A stretch of 64,000 nt of DNA from PGYR01 sp034670025 (GTDB lineage: Bacteria > Bacteroidota > Ignavibacteria > Kapaibacteriales > UBA2268). This document shows positions 53,151 through 60,528 of the stretch, one piece after another; position 1 is the stretch's first letter, and each line of letters starts with the position of its first letter. Where the stretch lies: NCBI GenBank assembly GCA_034670025.1, contig JAXMOE010000001.1:744001-808000 (forward strand). The letters run 5' to 3'. Both the position numbers and the translations under genes were made by a program. The notes beneath the pieces were generated by a model that saw nothing but the letters and a program-made list of their open reading frames with translations, was not told the DNA's origin and did no database searches.

Positions 53151-53846
53151 TTATTCTGAATTTAGTTTAAAAATATCATCGATTGTTTCCAATATTTCGT
53201 TAACTATTTTTTCTACAGTTTTGTTACCTTTTGATAGATAAAGCATTTTAACTTTTGTGTCAGAAAATTCAACATCTGGCACTATTTGAGGAATAGTTTC
53301 ACTATTTTCCTGTATTATTATTTTAATTGTTTTTAAATTCTTGTGAATTCGTTGTAGGTTTTCTTGATCTTTTAATCTAATAGCTAAGACTGTAGCATCT
53401 AATAAATTGTTCATTGCTCTATGATAATGTCCTTCCAAAAAATAAGTATGACTCGCTCCCAGATGCAATGAAATTTCAGTCTCATTTTTAAGACTATTTA
53501 AAGACTCATTAAGTTTCTTATCGAATTCAATTCTGTAATTGACAATCTGCTTTTCTAATTCATATTCTATTTTCTTTTAAATGGTTTCATTTATTCTTCT
53601 ATCAAACTTCTCAATTTCATTTTCAATTTTTTCTTCTGACTTTTCAATATTCTTATTAATCATTCTTGGAATTATAAAACCAAATATAGCTATTCCAAGT
53701 CCTAATAGAACTAAAAATAGTTCAAGATGATCATAGTAATGTCCGTGCACCTTTTCATAAATATCCAATACTTCCTTTCGAGTTAGATAGTCGCTCGACT
53801 TCTCAACAAAAACTGTATCCATTTTATATAATGTATCCACTATCAT
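53151..53846 (-). pseudogene. membrane-anchored coiled-coil protein interrupted by an in-frame stop
   Basis: A 231-codon frame on the minus strand, open except for TAA at 53579-53577. The first part (89 residues, 53846-53577) has DTLYKMDTVFVEK, a membrane helix (LELFLVLLGLGIAIFGFIIP) and an acidic/lysine coiled coil. The second part continues in the same frame with KKIEYELEKQIV and a helical domain (AMNNLLDATVLAIRLKDQENLQ). The whole aligns with the intact 222-residue protein at 54544-55212, with equal layout and length. It is therefore one gene with a nonsense codon; an internal restart at ATG 53468 could still make the last 105 residues. Function unknown. Confidence 0.75.
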
Positions 53847-53956
53847 AATCTTGTTTATTTCTTTTTAATGTTGTTTCTGCCTTATGGAATGATTACTCTA
53901 CCTTGTTAATCCATTTCGAACCTTTAAGTTTGCATTCCTTTTACTATCTTAAATAA

Positions 53957-54445
53957 TTAAAATAAAGCATTTGGATATCTTTCGTAATCTATAGACGCAT
54001 ATTTATCTAGTATCTTCTTTAACTTTTTATTAATCTTTTTAGTTTTTTCTATTTTTACATAAGGTTCTTGTACCCACTGCTTATGTACAATAACCCAATC
54101 ACGTAGATTAAATGTTTTTTCTATTTTTTTTTGTCTGTAGTTATAATATTGACAATAGTTTTCAATAAAATTAAAAACTAATTTACAGTAATTATCATAT
54201 CGTACATATTTATCTTCAGCTGATGTTTTTTGTGTACTCCAACTATCAGCAAATATTCCATTTTCTAAATAAGGATATTGTATTGCTATTTGAATAATCT
54301 CATTATATCTATTATCTAAAGAAGCTTTATCTGCCCTTCTATTATTTCTTTTAGATATAATATAAGCAACTGTTGCTGCTATTAATGTTGATATAGCTGG
54401 TGTAGTAATCTGTGTATTAAGCAATATACTCTCTTCTACTTGCAT
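53957..54445 (-). CDS. single-pass membrane protein of unknown function
   Basis: 162 residues with one N-terminal membrane helix (about 12-31, TTPAISTLIAATVAYIIS) followed by a basic stop-transfer KRNNRRADK and a cytoplasmic helical domain rich in Lys, Tyr and Trp (DKYVRYDNYCKLVFNFIENYCQYYNYRQKK, DWVIVHKQWVQEPYVK). I recognise no family. It lies between the interrupted and intact coiled-coil paralogues, all on one strand, and may function with them. Confidence 0.6.
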   Translation of the reverse strand: MQVEESILLNTQITTPAISTLIAATVAYIISKRNNRRADKASLDNRYNEIIQIAIQYPYLENGIFADSWSTQKTSAEDKYVRYDNYCKLVFNFIENYCQYYNYRQKKIEKTFNLRDWVIVHKQWVQEPYVKIEKTKKINKKLKKILDKYASIDYERYPNALF

Positions 54446-54543
54446 AATCCCTCCACAGCCGAAAATGATTCACTTGATTGCAAAATGGTTTCGGTAATAA
54501 GTTTTAATAGGTATTTAATATTTTGCATATTCTTCCATTTTCT

Positions 54544-55212
54544 TTATTTGTTATCAAGTATATCATTAGCTAATTGAAATAACTTATTTATAAATACTTT
54601 CAAATTATCATCACCATTTGTTAAGTCATTAATCAACTTTTTATACTCGCTTAGAGTTAATCTATCATCAATTTTTATAAGGTGTTTTTCAACAACAAAA
54701 TTATCCTTTTTCATTTTAATCAAATTTCCAATCACATAATCTAACTTTGTTAAATCATTTAATTTTATTGCATATATACTACTTCCAAGAAAATTATTAT
54801 AAACTGTATATGGTTGATTTAAAGAAATCATTGTTAATGCTTGAATATAATTAGCATAGAATTTATTTAGATTTTCAGTCCGTTCTAGTTCTATTTTGAT
54901 TTCACCCCTTAACTTTTTTACCTCTTTTGATAATCTTTTATCATATTCATCTAATATTTCTTCATTTAGATCCTTTTTTAGTCTATCTAATTCTTTTTGA
55001 TTGCTTCTATTTTGAATAATTAAAAGTAAAATTGGAAGAAATACACCAATTATTCCAGCAATAATCGACACTATTATTACTAAATTGCTAAAATTATCTT
55101 CGTACATAGAATGCATAGTACCAACTTGCTGAAGCATATCACTTTGCGATACAGAATCAATTTTTTTTTGAAGATAAACTGTATCAATTGAATAGACTGT
55201 GTCTTTCATCAT
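54544..55212 (-). CDS. membrane-anchored coiled-coil protein (intact paralogue)
   Basis: 222 residues: a short polar head with DTVYSIDTVYLQKK, a membrane helix (about 43-66, LVIIVSIIAGIIGVFLPILLLII), a long charged coiled coil (LDRLKKDLNEEILDEYDKRLSKEVKKLRGEIKIELERTE) and a helical C-terminal domain (YNNFLGSSIYAIKLNDLTK). Start ATG 55212 or 55209 (MK). It is homologous along its length to the interrupted gene 53151-53846. No enzyme motif. An inferred role in a small membrane-associated system, possibly defence, is speculation from its setting only. Confidence 0.65.
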   Translation of the reverse strand: MMKDTVYSIDTVYLQKKIDSVSQSDMLQQVGTMHSMYEDNFSNLVIIVSIIAGIIGVFLPILLLIIQNRSNQKELDRLKKDLNEEILDEYDKRLSKEVKKLRGEIKIELERTENLNKFYANYIQALTMISLNQPYTVYNNFLGSSIYAIKLNDLTKLDYVIGNLIKMKKDNFVVEKHLIKIDDRLTLSEYKKLINDLTNGDDNLKVFINKLFQLANDILDNK

Positions 55213-55294
55213 TTTTCTAATATTTAATTAACAATTCAATTTTTACAATATAGAATAAAATTTGAAATTAGTAGAAGTTGTTTAAATATTTTTT

Positions 55295-55331
55295 CAACAA
55301 AAAACCCATTCAGAAAAAACTAAATGGGTTT
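55295..55331 (-). terminator. Rho-independent terminator downstream of hbd
   Basis: Stem 55302-55310 with 55323-55331 (9 bp), a 12-base loop, followed on the minus strand by six T's (TTTTTTGTTG). It lies about 100 bases past the hbd stop. Confidence 0.7.
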
Positions 55332-55346
55332 GGTACTATTTACAAT

Positions 55347-55374
55347 GTTCACTTCGGCTACGCTCAGTGAGCTT
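55347..55374. repeat. REP-like short hairpin element 1
   Basis: A short palindromic element with arms TCACT/AGTGA around the core TCGGCTACGCTC. The core resembles the TTCG-(A/G)-C-x-x-GCTCA elements seen in many copies between Bacteroidota genes. It is paired with the next element 22 bases away. Confidence 0.55.
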
Positions 55375-55396
55375 GGTAAAGACTATATTTTGCTAA

Positions 55397-55422
55397 GGGC
55401 ATTTCGACAGGCTCAATGTCCG
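55397..55422. repeat. REP-like short hairpin element 2
   Basis: Arms GGGCATT/AATGTCC (one G-U) around TCGACAGGCTC. Same core type as the element at 55347-55374. It ends 11 bases before the hbd stop. Confidence 0.55.
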
Positions 55423-55432
55423 TATTATTTAT

Positions 55433-56320
55433 CTAAAATACATTAAAGTTATTTGGTTCTGGTGTTCCAGAAGAATAGTTATAGAAACCGTTCCCAGTCT
55501 TTCTACCATAGTTACCCGAAGCAACAATTTTCTTTAATAGTGGGCATGGTCTGTACTTAGGGTCAGCCAAGTCATTGTGTAACACTTCCAGTATTGCAAG
55601 GCAAGTGTCCAATCCGATAAAGTCAGCCAAAAGCAACGGCCCCATAGGGTGTGCAAAACCAAGCTTTGCTACTGTATCAATACCGTCAACTGTACCTACC
55701 CCTTCCATTAGTGCAAAACAAGCTTCGTTAATAAATGGCAATAATATTCTGTTAGCTATAAATCCAGGGTAGTCATTTGCCAAAACTGGTATCTTGTTAA
55801 TATCTTCAGTTAGTGCGTGAATGGCATTGTAAACTTCATCGCTCGTAGCAAGACCACGAATAAGCTCAACTAATTTCATTATTGGTACAGGGTTCATAAA
55901 GTGCATACCTACAACTTTGTCAGGTCTATTCGTTGCTGCTGCTATTTCAGTAATAGAAATTGTTGATGTGTTAGAAGCTAATATAGCATCAGAATTTATG
56001 ATATTATCCAAGTTTTCAAAAATTTTGAATTTCAAATCTTTATTTTCAGTAACTGCCTCTATTACTAATTGAACATCTTTTCCATCTTCTTGTTTAGTCG
56101 TTCCACTAATTCTAGAAAGAGTTTCGTTCTTATCATCTTCTGTAATTTTTTCTTTCGATACCATTCTTGATAAATTCTTGTTGATTGTTGCCAATCCTTT
56201 ATCCAATCCATCTTGATTAATATCACATAAAATTACATTATATCCTTTTTGTGCTAATACGTGAGCGATACCATTGCCCATTTGTCCAGCACCTAATACC
56301 ATTATATCTTTTATATCCAT
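55433..56320 (-). CDS. hbd: 3-hydroxybutyryl-CoA dehydrogenase
   Basis: Oxidises (S)-3-hydroxybutyryl-CoA to acetoacetyl-CoA with NAD. 295 residues with an N-terminal Rossmann fold (IMVLGAGQMGNGIAHVLAQKGYNVILCDIN), VIEAVTENKDLKFKIFENLD, SNTSTISITEIA, the signature MHFMNPVPIMKLVELIRG and C-terminal FIANRILLPFINEACFALMEGV plus DFIGLDTCLAILEVLH. Single-domain type, not fused to an enoyl-CoA hydratase. It fits with the acyl-CoA dehydrogenases and IcmF in this window. Confidence 0.95.
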   Translation of the reverse strand: MDIKDIMVLGAGQMGNGIAHVLAQKGYNVILCDINQDGLDKGLATINKNLSRMVSKEKITEDDKNETLSRISGTTKQEDGKDVQLVIEAVTENKDLKFKIFENLDNIINSDAILASNTSTISITEIAAATNRPDKVVGMHFMNPVPIMKLVELIRGLATSDEVYNAIHALTEDINKIPVLANDYPGFIANRILLPFINEACFALMEGVGTVDGIDTVAKLGFAHPMGPLLLADFIGLDTCLAILEVLHNDLADPKYRPCPLLKKIVASGNYGRKTGNGFYNYSSGTPEPNNFNVF

Positions 56321-56350
56321 CTATTTACCTATTTATTTTAATACTATAAA

Positions 56351-56821
56351 TTATTTCTTTTCTAATTGACATATACTATATACAACTATCGAATCACCAC
56401 GCCCCATAGAGTCTTGTTTTTCGTTTGTCGTTGCTTTTATATTTACTCTTTTTTCATCTAAACCTAATAGACTTGCTACCGATTTTCTTATTGCTTCTTT
56501 AATTGGAGATAGTTTTGGCTTTTCTAATACAATAGTGTTGTCTGTATTAACTAATGAAAATCCATTTTTTTTCATTAACTTTAATGTATAGTATAGAATT
56601 TCTTTACTATCTATATTCTTATTCTTTGGGTCAGTATCTGGAAAATGCTCGCCTATGTCTCCCTCACCCATTGCCCCAAGTATTGCATCCACAATAGAAT
56701 GAAGTAATACATCGCCGTCGCTGTGAGCAAGAGTACCAATAGGTGAGTCAATCTCTACCCCACCTAATATTAGCGATTCGCCTTCAACCAATTTGTGTAA
56801 ATCATACCCAAATCCAATCAT
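56351..56821 (-). CDS. ispF: 2-C-methyl-D-erythritol 2,4-cyclodiphosphate synthase
   Basis: Fifth step of the MEP isoprenoid pathway. 156 residues with metal ligands D7 and H9 in GFGYDLHKL and H41 in LLHSIVDAILGAMGEGDIGEHFPDTDP, and the C-terminal ATTNEKQDSMGRGDSI. Normal length. It is divergent from xseA (41 bases between) and 30 bases ahead of hbd in the same direction. Confidence 0.97.
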   Translation of the reverse strand: MIGFGYDLHKLVEGESLILGGVEIDSPIGTLAHSDGDVLLHSIVDAILGAMGEGDIGEHFPDTDPKNKNIDSKEILYYTLKLMKKNGFSLVNTDNTIVLEKPKLSPIKEAIRKSVASLLGLDEKRVNIKATTNEKQDSMGRGDSIVVYSICQLEKK

Positions 56822-56862
56822 TTTGTTATTTTAGTTTAATTATAAAATACAATTTAAAAAAT

Positions 56863-58050
56863 ATGTTCGATTTAGATGCAAATGTAGAAACAGTATCGCA
56901 GCTAACACAAAAAATTAAAAGCAAGTTAGAAGATGATTTTTCTAGAATTAAAGTTACTGGTGAAATTTCAAACTTCACTGCTGCTTCATCTGGACACAAA
57001 TACTTTACTCTTAAAGATGACAAAGCACAGATTTCTTGTGTTATGTGGAGATCAACGCGTGCTTCGTTCCCTATGGAAAATGGGATGAAAATTGAGATTA
57101 ATGGCTCAATTTCAGTTTATCCGCCAAGAGGAAGTTACCAACTTGTAGTTTCAAGTGTTAGAAAAAAAGGTCTTGGTGATTTGCACTTAGCTTATGAGAA
57201 ATTGAAGCAGGAGCTACTGGAGTTAGGTTACTTTGATTCAAACACTAAAAAGCAATGGAATATAATTCCGCAAAGAATAGGTGTTTCTACTTCTGCCACT
57301 GGTGCAGCTGTACAAGATATCCTTTCTACTTTGGAACGAAGAGCACCCTTTGCAGAAATTTACTTCTACCCCGTTATGGTACAAGGATCTGGTTCAGAAA
57401 AGCAGATTGCTAATGCTATCAATGAATTAGATAAATTAGACTTAGACGTTATGATAATTGGTAGAGGTGGCGGGTCTATTGAGGATTTGTGGTCTTACAA
57501 CACTAAGGTTGTGGCAGATGCTATACACAATGCCAAAACACCAATAGTAGCAGGGGTAGGGCACGAAACTGACACGACAATTGCTGACTTGGTAGCTGAC
57601 CACAGAGCGCCAACCCCAACTGGAGCAGCTGAGATAGTATCTGTCAATACTATAGATGTAATTAGACAGACTTTAGATGAGAATAGTAATCAGTTACAGA
57701 ATATTATTATCGATTCTTTGAATGAAAAAGAAAATCAGTTAATAGTAATTGCTGACAAGTTAATTAGAACTGGTGTAAATAACACGCTAAATAATTATTC
57801 AATTAAGTTGACTAATATTGAATCAAGTTTGCAAAAAGAAATAGAAAACAAACTACTCAATATAACTTCAAAATTTGAAAATTATGAAAAACTGTTTACA
57901 AAAATAGACCCAAAACTTCCACTGGAGAAAGGATATTCAGTAATCGAAAAAGATGGCAAAAGAATAAAAAGTGACGAGAAACTTTTACCTGGCAATGAAA
58001 TTAATATTATAAGGAATAAACAAACAAATATAGCAATCATAGAGGAGTAA
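56863..58050 (+). CDS. xseA: exodeoxyribonuclease VII large subunit
   Basis: Degrades single-stranded DNA with XseB. 395 residues from ATG 56863; an upstream in-frame extension to 56743 runs inside ispF and is not conserved. The N-terminal OB-fold (KVTGEISNFTAASSGHKYFTLKDDKAQISCVMWRS) is followed by the catalytic domain (VSTSATGAAVQDILSTLERRAPFAEIYFYPVMVQG, IIGRGGGSIEDLWSYN, AGVGHETDTTIADLVADHRAPTPTGAAE) and a coiled coil that binds XseB. Confidence 0.96.
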   Translation: MFDLDANVETVSQLTQKIKSKLEDDFSRIKVTGEISNFTAASSGHKYFTLKDDKAQISCVMWRSTRASFPMENGMKIEINGSISVYPPRGSYQLVVSSVRKKGLGDLHLAYEKLKQELLELGYFDSNTKKQWNIIPQRIGVSTSATGAAVQDILSTLERRAPFAEIYFYPVMVQGSGSEKQIANAINELDKLDLDVMIIGRGGGSIEDLWSYNTKVVADAIHNAKTPIVAGVGHETDTTIADLVADHRAPTPTGAAEIVSVNTIDVIRQTLDENSNQLQNIIIDSLNEKENQLIVIADKLIRTGVNNTLNNYSIKLTNIESSLQKEIENKLLNITSKFENYEKLFTKIDPKLPLEKGYSVIEKDGKRIKSDEKLLPGNEINIIRNKQTNIAIIEE

Positions 58051-58054
58051 TATT

Positions 58055-58252
58055 ATGGCTAAAAAAGTAAATATAGAAGAGAATATCAATAAATTAGAAG
58101 ATATTATAAAAGAAATAGATTCAGAAGATTTAACATTGGATGAGCAGATTAAAAAGTACGAAGATGGAATAAAGCTGATTAAATCAAGTAGAGATTATAT
58201 AGAAAACACAAAGCAAAAAGTAAATAATCTTACTGATCAAATAGAAGAGTAA
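58055..58252 (+). CDS. xseB: exodeoxyribonuclease VII small subunit
   Basis: 65 residues in the XseB pattern, NKLEDIIKEIDSEDLTLDEQIKKYEDGIKLIKSSRDYI, which forms the helical hairpin binding XseA. It starts 4 bases after xseA. Its last 16 bases overlap the end of the convergent DUF885-like gene. Confidence 0.93.
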   Translation: MAKKVNIEENINKLEDIIKEIDSEDLTLDEQIKKYEDGIKLIKSSRDYIENTKQKVNNLTDQIEE

Positions 58253-59532
58253 CTAGTAGTATCTTCAATCAAGTCTTTTGGTAAATATGGTTTCTCAATT
58301 AAGATTCTGTAAATATCCCATTTAGATTTAATATCGTTAGGTGCCTTATTCTGAATATAATTTTTTACGAATCTTTTACCCAAAGTATAATTCATAACAT
58401 AAGATCTATACCTACGGATAAAATTCATTCTTCGGATAGCACTTTTTTCAGATTCCAATCCATACTTTTGAAGTAAGCTGACTGCTTCTTCTATTATAAT
58501 GTCATTGTCCAAATATTCTTTTGCCACGTTAACAGTAACTTCATTTAATTTTTCAACTATCTCCAAAGCATTAAAATATTTTTTTAGTTCTGTTTTAGTA
58601 ATATTTTTAGCACCGATAACATTCTTTTTTATAAATTCTATTTTTTCATCATCTGGAAAAACTAAGTCTATGCCATATTCGGCAGTCCCTTCTGCTAAAA
58701 AAGAAACAGGAGAAAACAATGTATAAATACTAAATTCTACAAAACCACTATCCTTATAATAATTTTGTTCTCTTTTTGTGTAATAAACGTGGTGTCCGGG
58801 ATAAGACTCGTGAGCAGCCAAATCAAGTATTCTCTCAAAGTGAATATCAACATTTTGGTTGACTTGTATTAATGATTTGTAATTACCTTGGTACCAATTG
58901 TAAGCACTCCAAGGTGCACCATTTACAAATTCTATTTCAATTTTTTCGCTATCTGGTAAATCTATGTATTGTTTAGTATTGTTGGCTGCATATTGCAATG
59001 CCATATTAAATGATTTATCTAAATTTTCATTTTTGACTTTAAACTTCTTTCTGTACTTTGAGAATCTATTTTTCAAACCTCCCTCTCCTGGAATTAGTAA
59101 ATTCAACTCTGACAATAGAGAATCATAATAACTATAAGGTTTTAACTCAGGTCGATATTGATAAATTCCTTCACATTCATCTAAAAATTTAACTTTTTCA
59201 TTGCCTAATATTTTTAATCTAAAATCTAATGAATTAATCATAGCTAACTGATAATTCTTTCTAAAAATATCAATTTCAGTTCTTGCTTCTTTATCAGTTA
59301 ATCTTGATTTTAAAGATTTAATGTCTCCCTTAACTTCAATTAAATCGATTTCTTCATTAGTATCAATTAATTGTTCACCAATGTAGGAATCAACCAAATC
59401 AGGATCTTTCTCCCCTAACTTAAGTGTTATTTCAACTAAATCATTAGCAGAATCATCTAAATCTAACTCGTTATTAATAAAATAACACGAATTAAAAAAT
59501 AAGGCTAATATAATTATATATATATATTTCAT
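58237..59532 (-). CDS. DUF885-like lipoprotein with HExxPGHH motif
   Basis: 431 residues with a lipoprotein signal (IIILALFFNSC). The predicted zinc motif is HESYPGHH at 241-248, and SFLAEGTAEYGIDLVFPDDEKIEF follows, as in DUF885 peptidases. It is shorter than the 606-residue relative at 35873. The 3' end overlaps xseB by 16 bases. It is last in a minus-strand run behind the AcuI-like and HEFGHN peptidase genes, with only 3 bases between. Confidence 0.78.
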   Translation of the reverse strand: MKYIYIIILALFFNSCYFINNELDLDDSANDLVEITLKLGEKDPDLVDSYIGEQLIDTNEEIDLIEVKGDIKSLKSRLTDKEARTEIDIFRKNYQLAMINSLDFRLKILGNEKVKFLDECEGIYQYRPELKPYSYYDSLLSELNLLIPGEGGLKNRFSKYRKKFKVKNENLDKSFNMALQYAANNTKQYIDLPDSEKIEIEFVNGAPWSAYNWYQGNYKSLIQVNQNVDIHFERILDLAAHESYPGHHVYYTKREQNYYKDSGFVEFSIYTLFSPVSFLAEGTAEYGIDLVFPDDEKIEFIKKNVIGAKNITKTELKKYFNALEIVEKLNEVTVNVAKEYLDNDIIIEEAVSLLQKYGLESEKSAIRRMNFIRRYRSYVMNYTLGKRFVKNYIQNKAPNDIKSKWDIYRILIEKPYLPKDLIEDTTSYSSI

Positions 59533-59535
59533 ATA

Positions 59536-60528
59536 TTATAATGTACAGTTTATTAAAGCTTTTCCTATCTGTTTCCCATCAAGAATAGAATCAATTGCAG
59601 TTTGGATATCTAACAAATTAACTTCTTTTACCATATCGTTTAAGCAATCTGGTTTCCATTCATTGGCTAACTTTTTCCAAAGCTCTCTCTTTATATCTAT
59701 CCCTCTTTCCGCAGAATCTATTCCCAAGACTGATACTCCACGTTGAAGAAATGGAAAGACGTTCAGCTTCAATTCTGACGATTCAACTAAGCCTACAACA
59801 CAAACAGAACCGTGGTGATTTGTAGAGCGAATAACAGTTGATAATGTATTACCTCCAACAGTATCTATTGCTCCATCCCACCGTCTTTTTAATAATGGTT
59901 TATTAGTTTTGTCATAAACTTCATCACGATGAATTACTTCATTTGCACCGATTGATTTTAAAAAATCAGTTTTGTGTAATTTACCAGTAGAAGCAATAAC
60001 ATCAAAACCAATTTTATTCAAAATTGCAACTGACATAGAGCCAACTCCACCTGTTGCACCAGTTACTAATATCGTGCTTTTGTTTGGCTCAAGATTATGT
60101 TTTATCAATTGATCAATACAAATAGCAGCTGTTATACCAGCTGTGCCATAAATCATGGATTCACGCAAGGTCAACCCATCACTCAACTTGACCACCCAAT
60201 CCTTAGGAACTGATACATATTCTGCAAAACCGCCGTTTGTGTTCATTCCCAAGTCATGACCAGTAACTAATACTTCATCGCCATTCTTAAATTCATCCGT
60301 GTTGGTCTTTTCTACAACACCAGCAGCATCAACTCCAGGTGTATGCGGGTAATTCCTTGTAATACCTTTGTGGCCTTTGGCACTTAGCGCATCTTTATAA
60401 TTTAGTGATGACCATTTGACTTTGATTAATATATCGTTGATATGTAAATCATCTATATTCAATTCTTTAAAACTTTGACTGTAGTTTCCTTTAGAAACTT
60501 CTTCTGTTACATAAGCTGTATATTTCAT
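59536..60528 (-). CDS. YhdH/AcuI-family quinone oxidoreductase (acrylyl-CoA reductase-like)
   Basis: A zinc-free MDR enzyme of 330 residues. SSLNYKDALSAKGHKGITRNYPHTPGVDAAGVV, EVLVTGHDLGMNTNGGFAEYV, GTAGITAAICIDQL, the NADPH-binding VTGATGGVGSMSVAIL and DTVGGNTLS match the YhdH/YhfP/AcuI family. Some members reduce acrylyl-CoA to propionyl-CoA. The actual substrate here is uncertain. Its start touches the stop of the peptidase gene upstream. Confidence 0.88.
   Translation of the reverse strand: MKYTAYVTEEVSKGNYSQSFKELNIDDLHINDILIKVKWSSLNYKDALSAKGHKGITRNYPHTPGVDAAGVVEKTNTDEFKNGDEVLVTGHDLGMNTNGGFAEYVSVPKDWVVKLSDGLTLRESMIYGTAGITAAICIDQLIKHNLEPNKSTILVTGATGGVGSMSVAILNKIGFDVIASTGKLHKTDFLKSIGANEVIHRDEVYDKTNKPLLKRRWDGAIDTVGGNTLSTVIRSTNHHGSVCVVGLVESSELKLNVFPFLQRGVSVLGIDSAERGIDIKRELWKKLANEWKPDCLNDMVKEVNLLDIQTAIDSILDGKQIGKALINCTL

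Noticed and set aside
54544..55212. Chemoreceptor or toxin-antitoxin component
   Set aside because: The coiled coil lacks the methyl-accepting signalling tip, and no toxin or antitoxin fold could be recognised in the neighbours.
55213..55432. Mobile element or CRISPR between hbd and the accessory genes
   Set aside because: No regularly spaced repeats, transposase or target duplications; only a terminator and two short hairpins.
56743..56862. N-terminal extension of xseA
   Set aside because: It runs through ispF on the opposite strand and precedes the conserved XseA N-terminus at ATG 56863.
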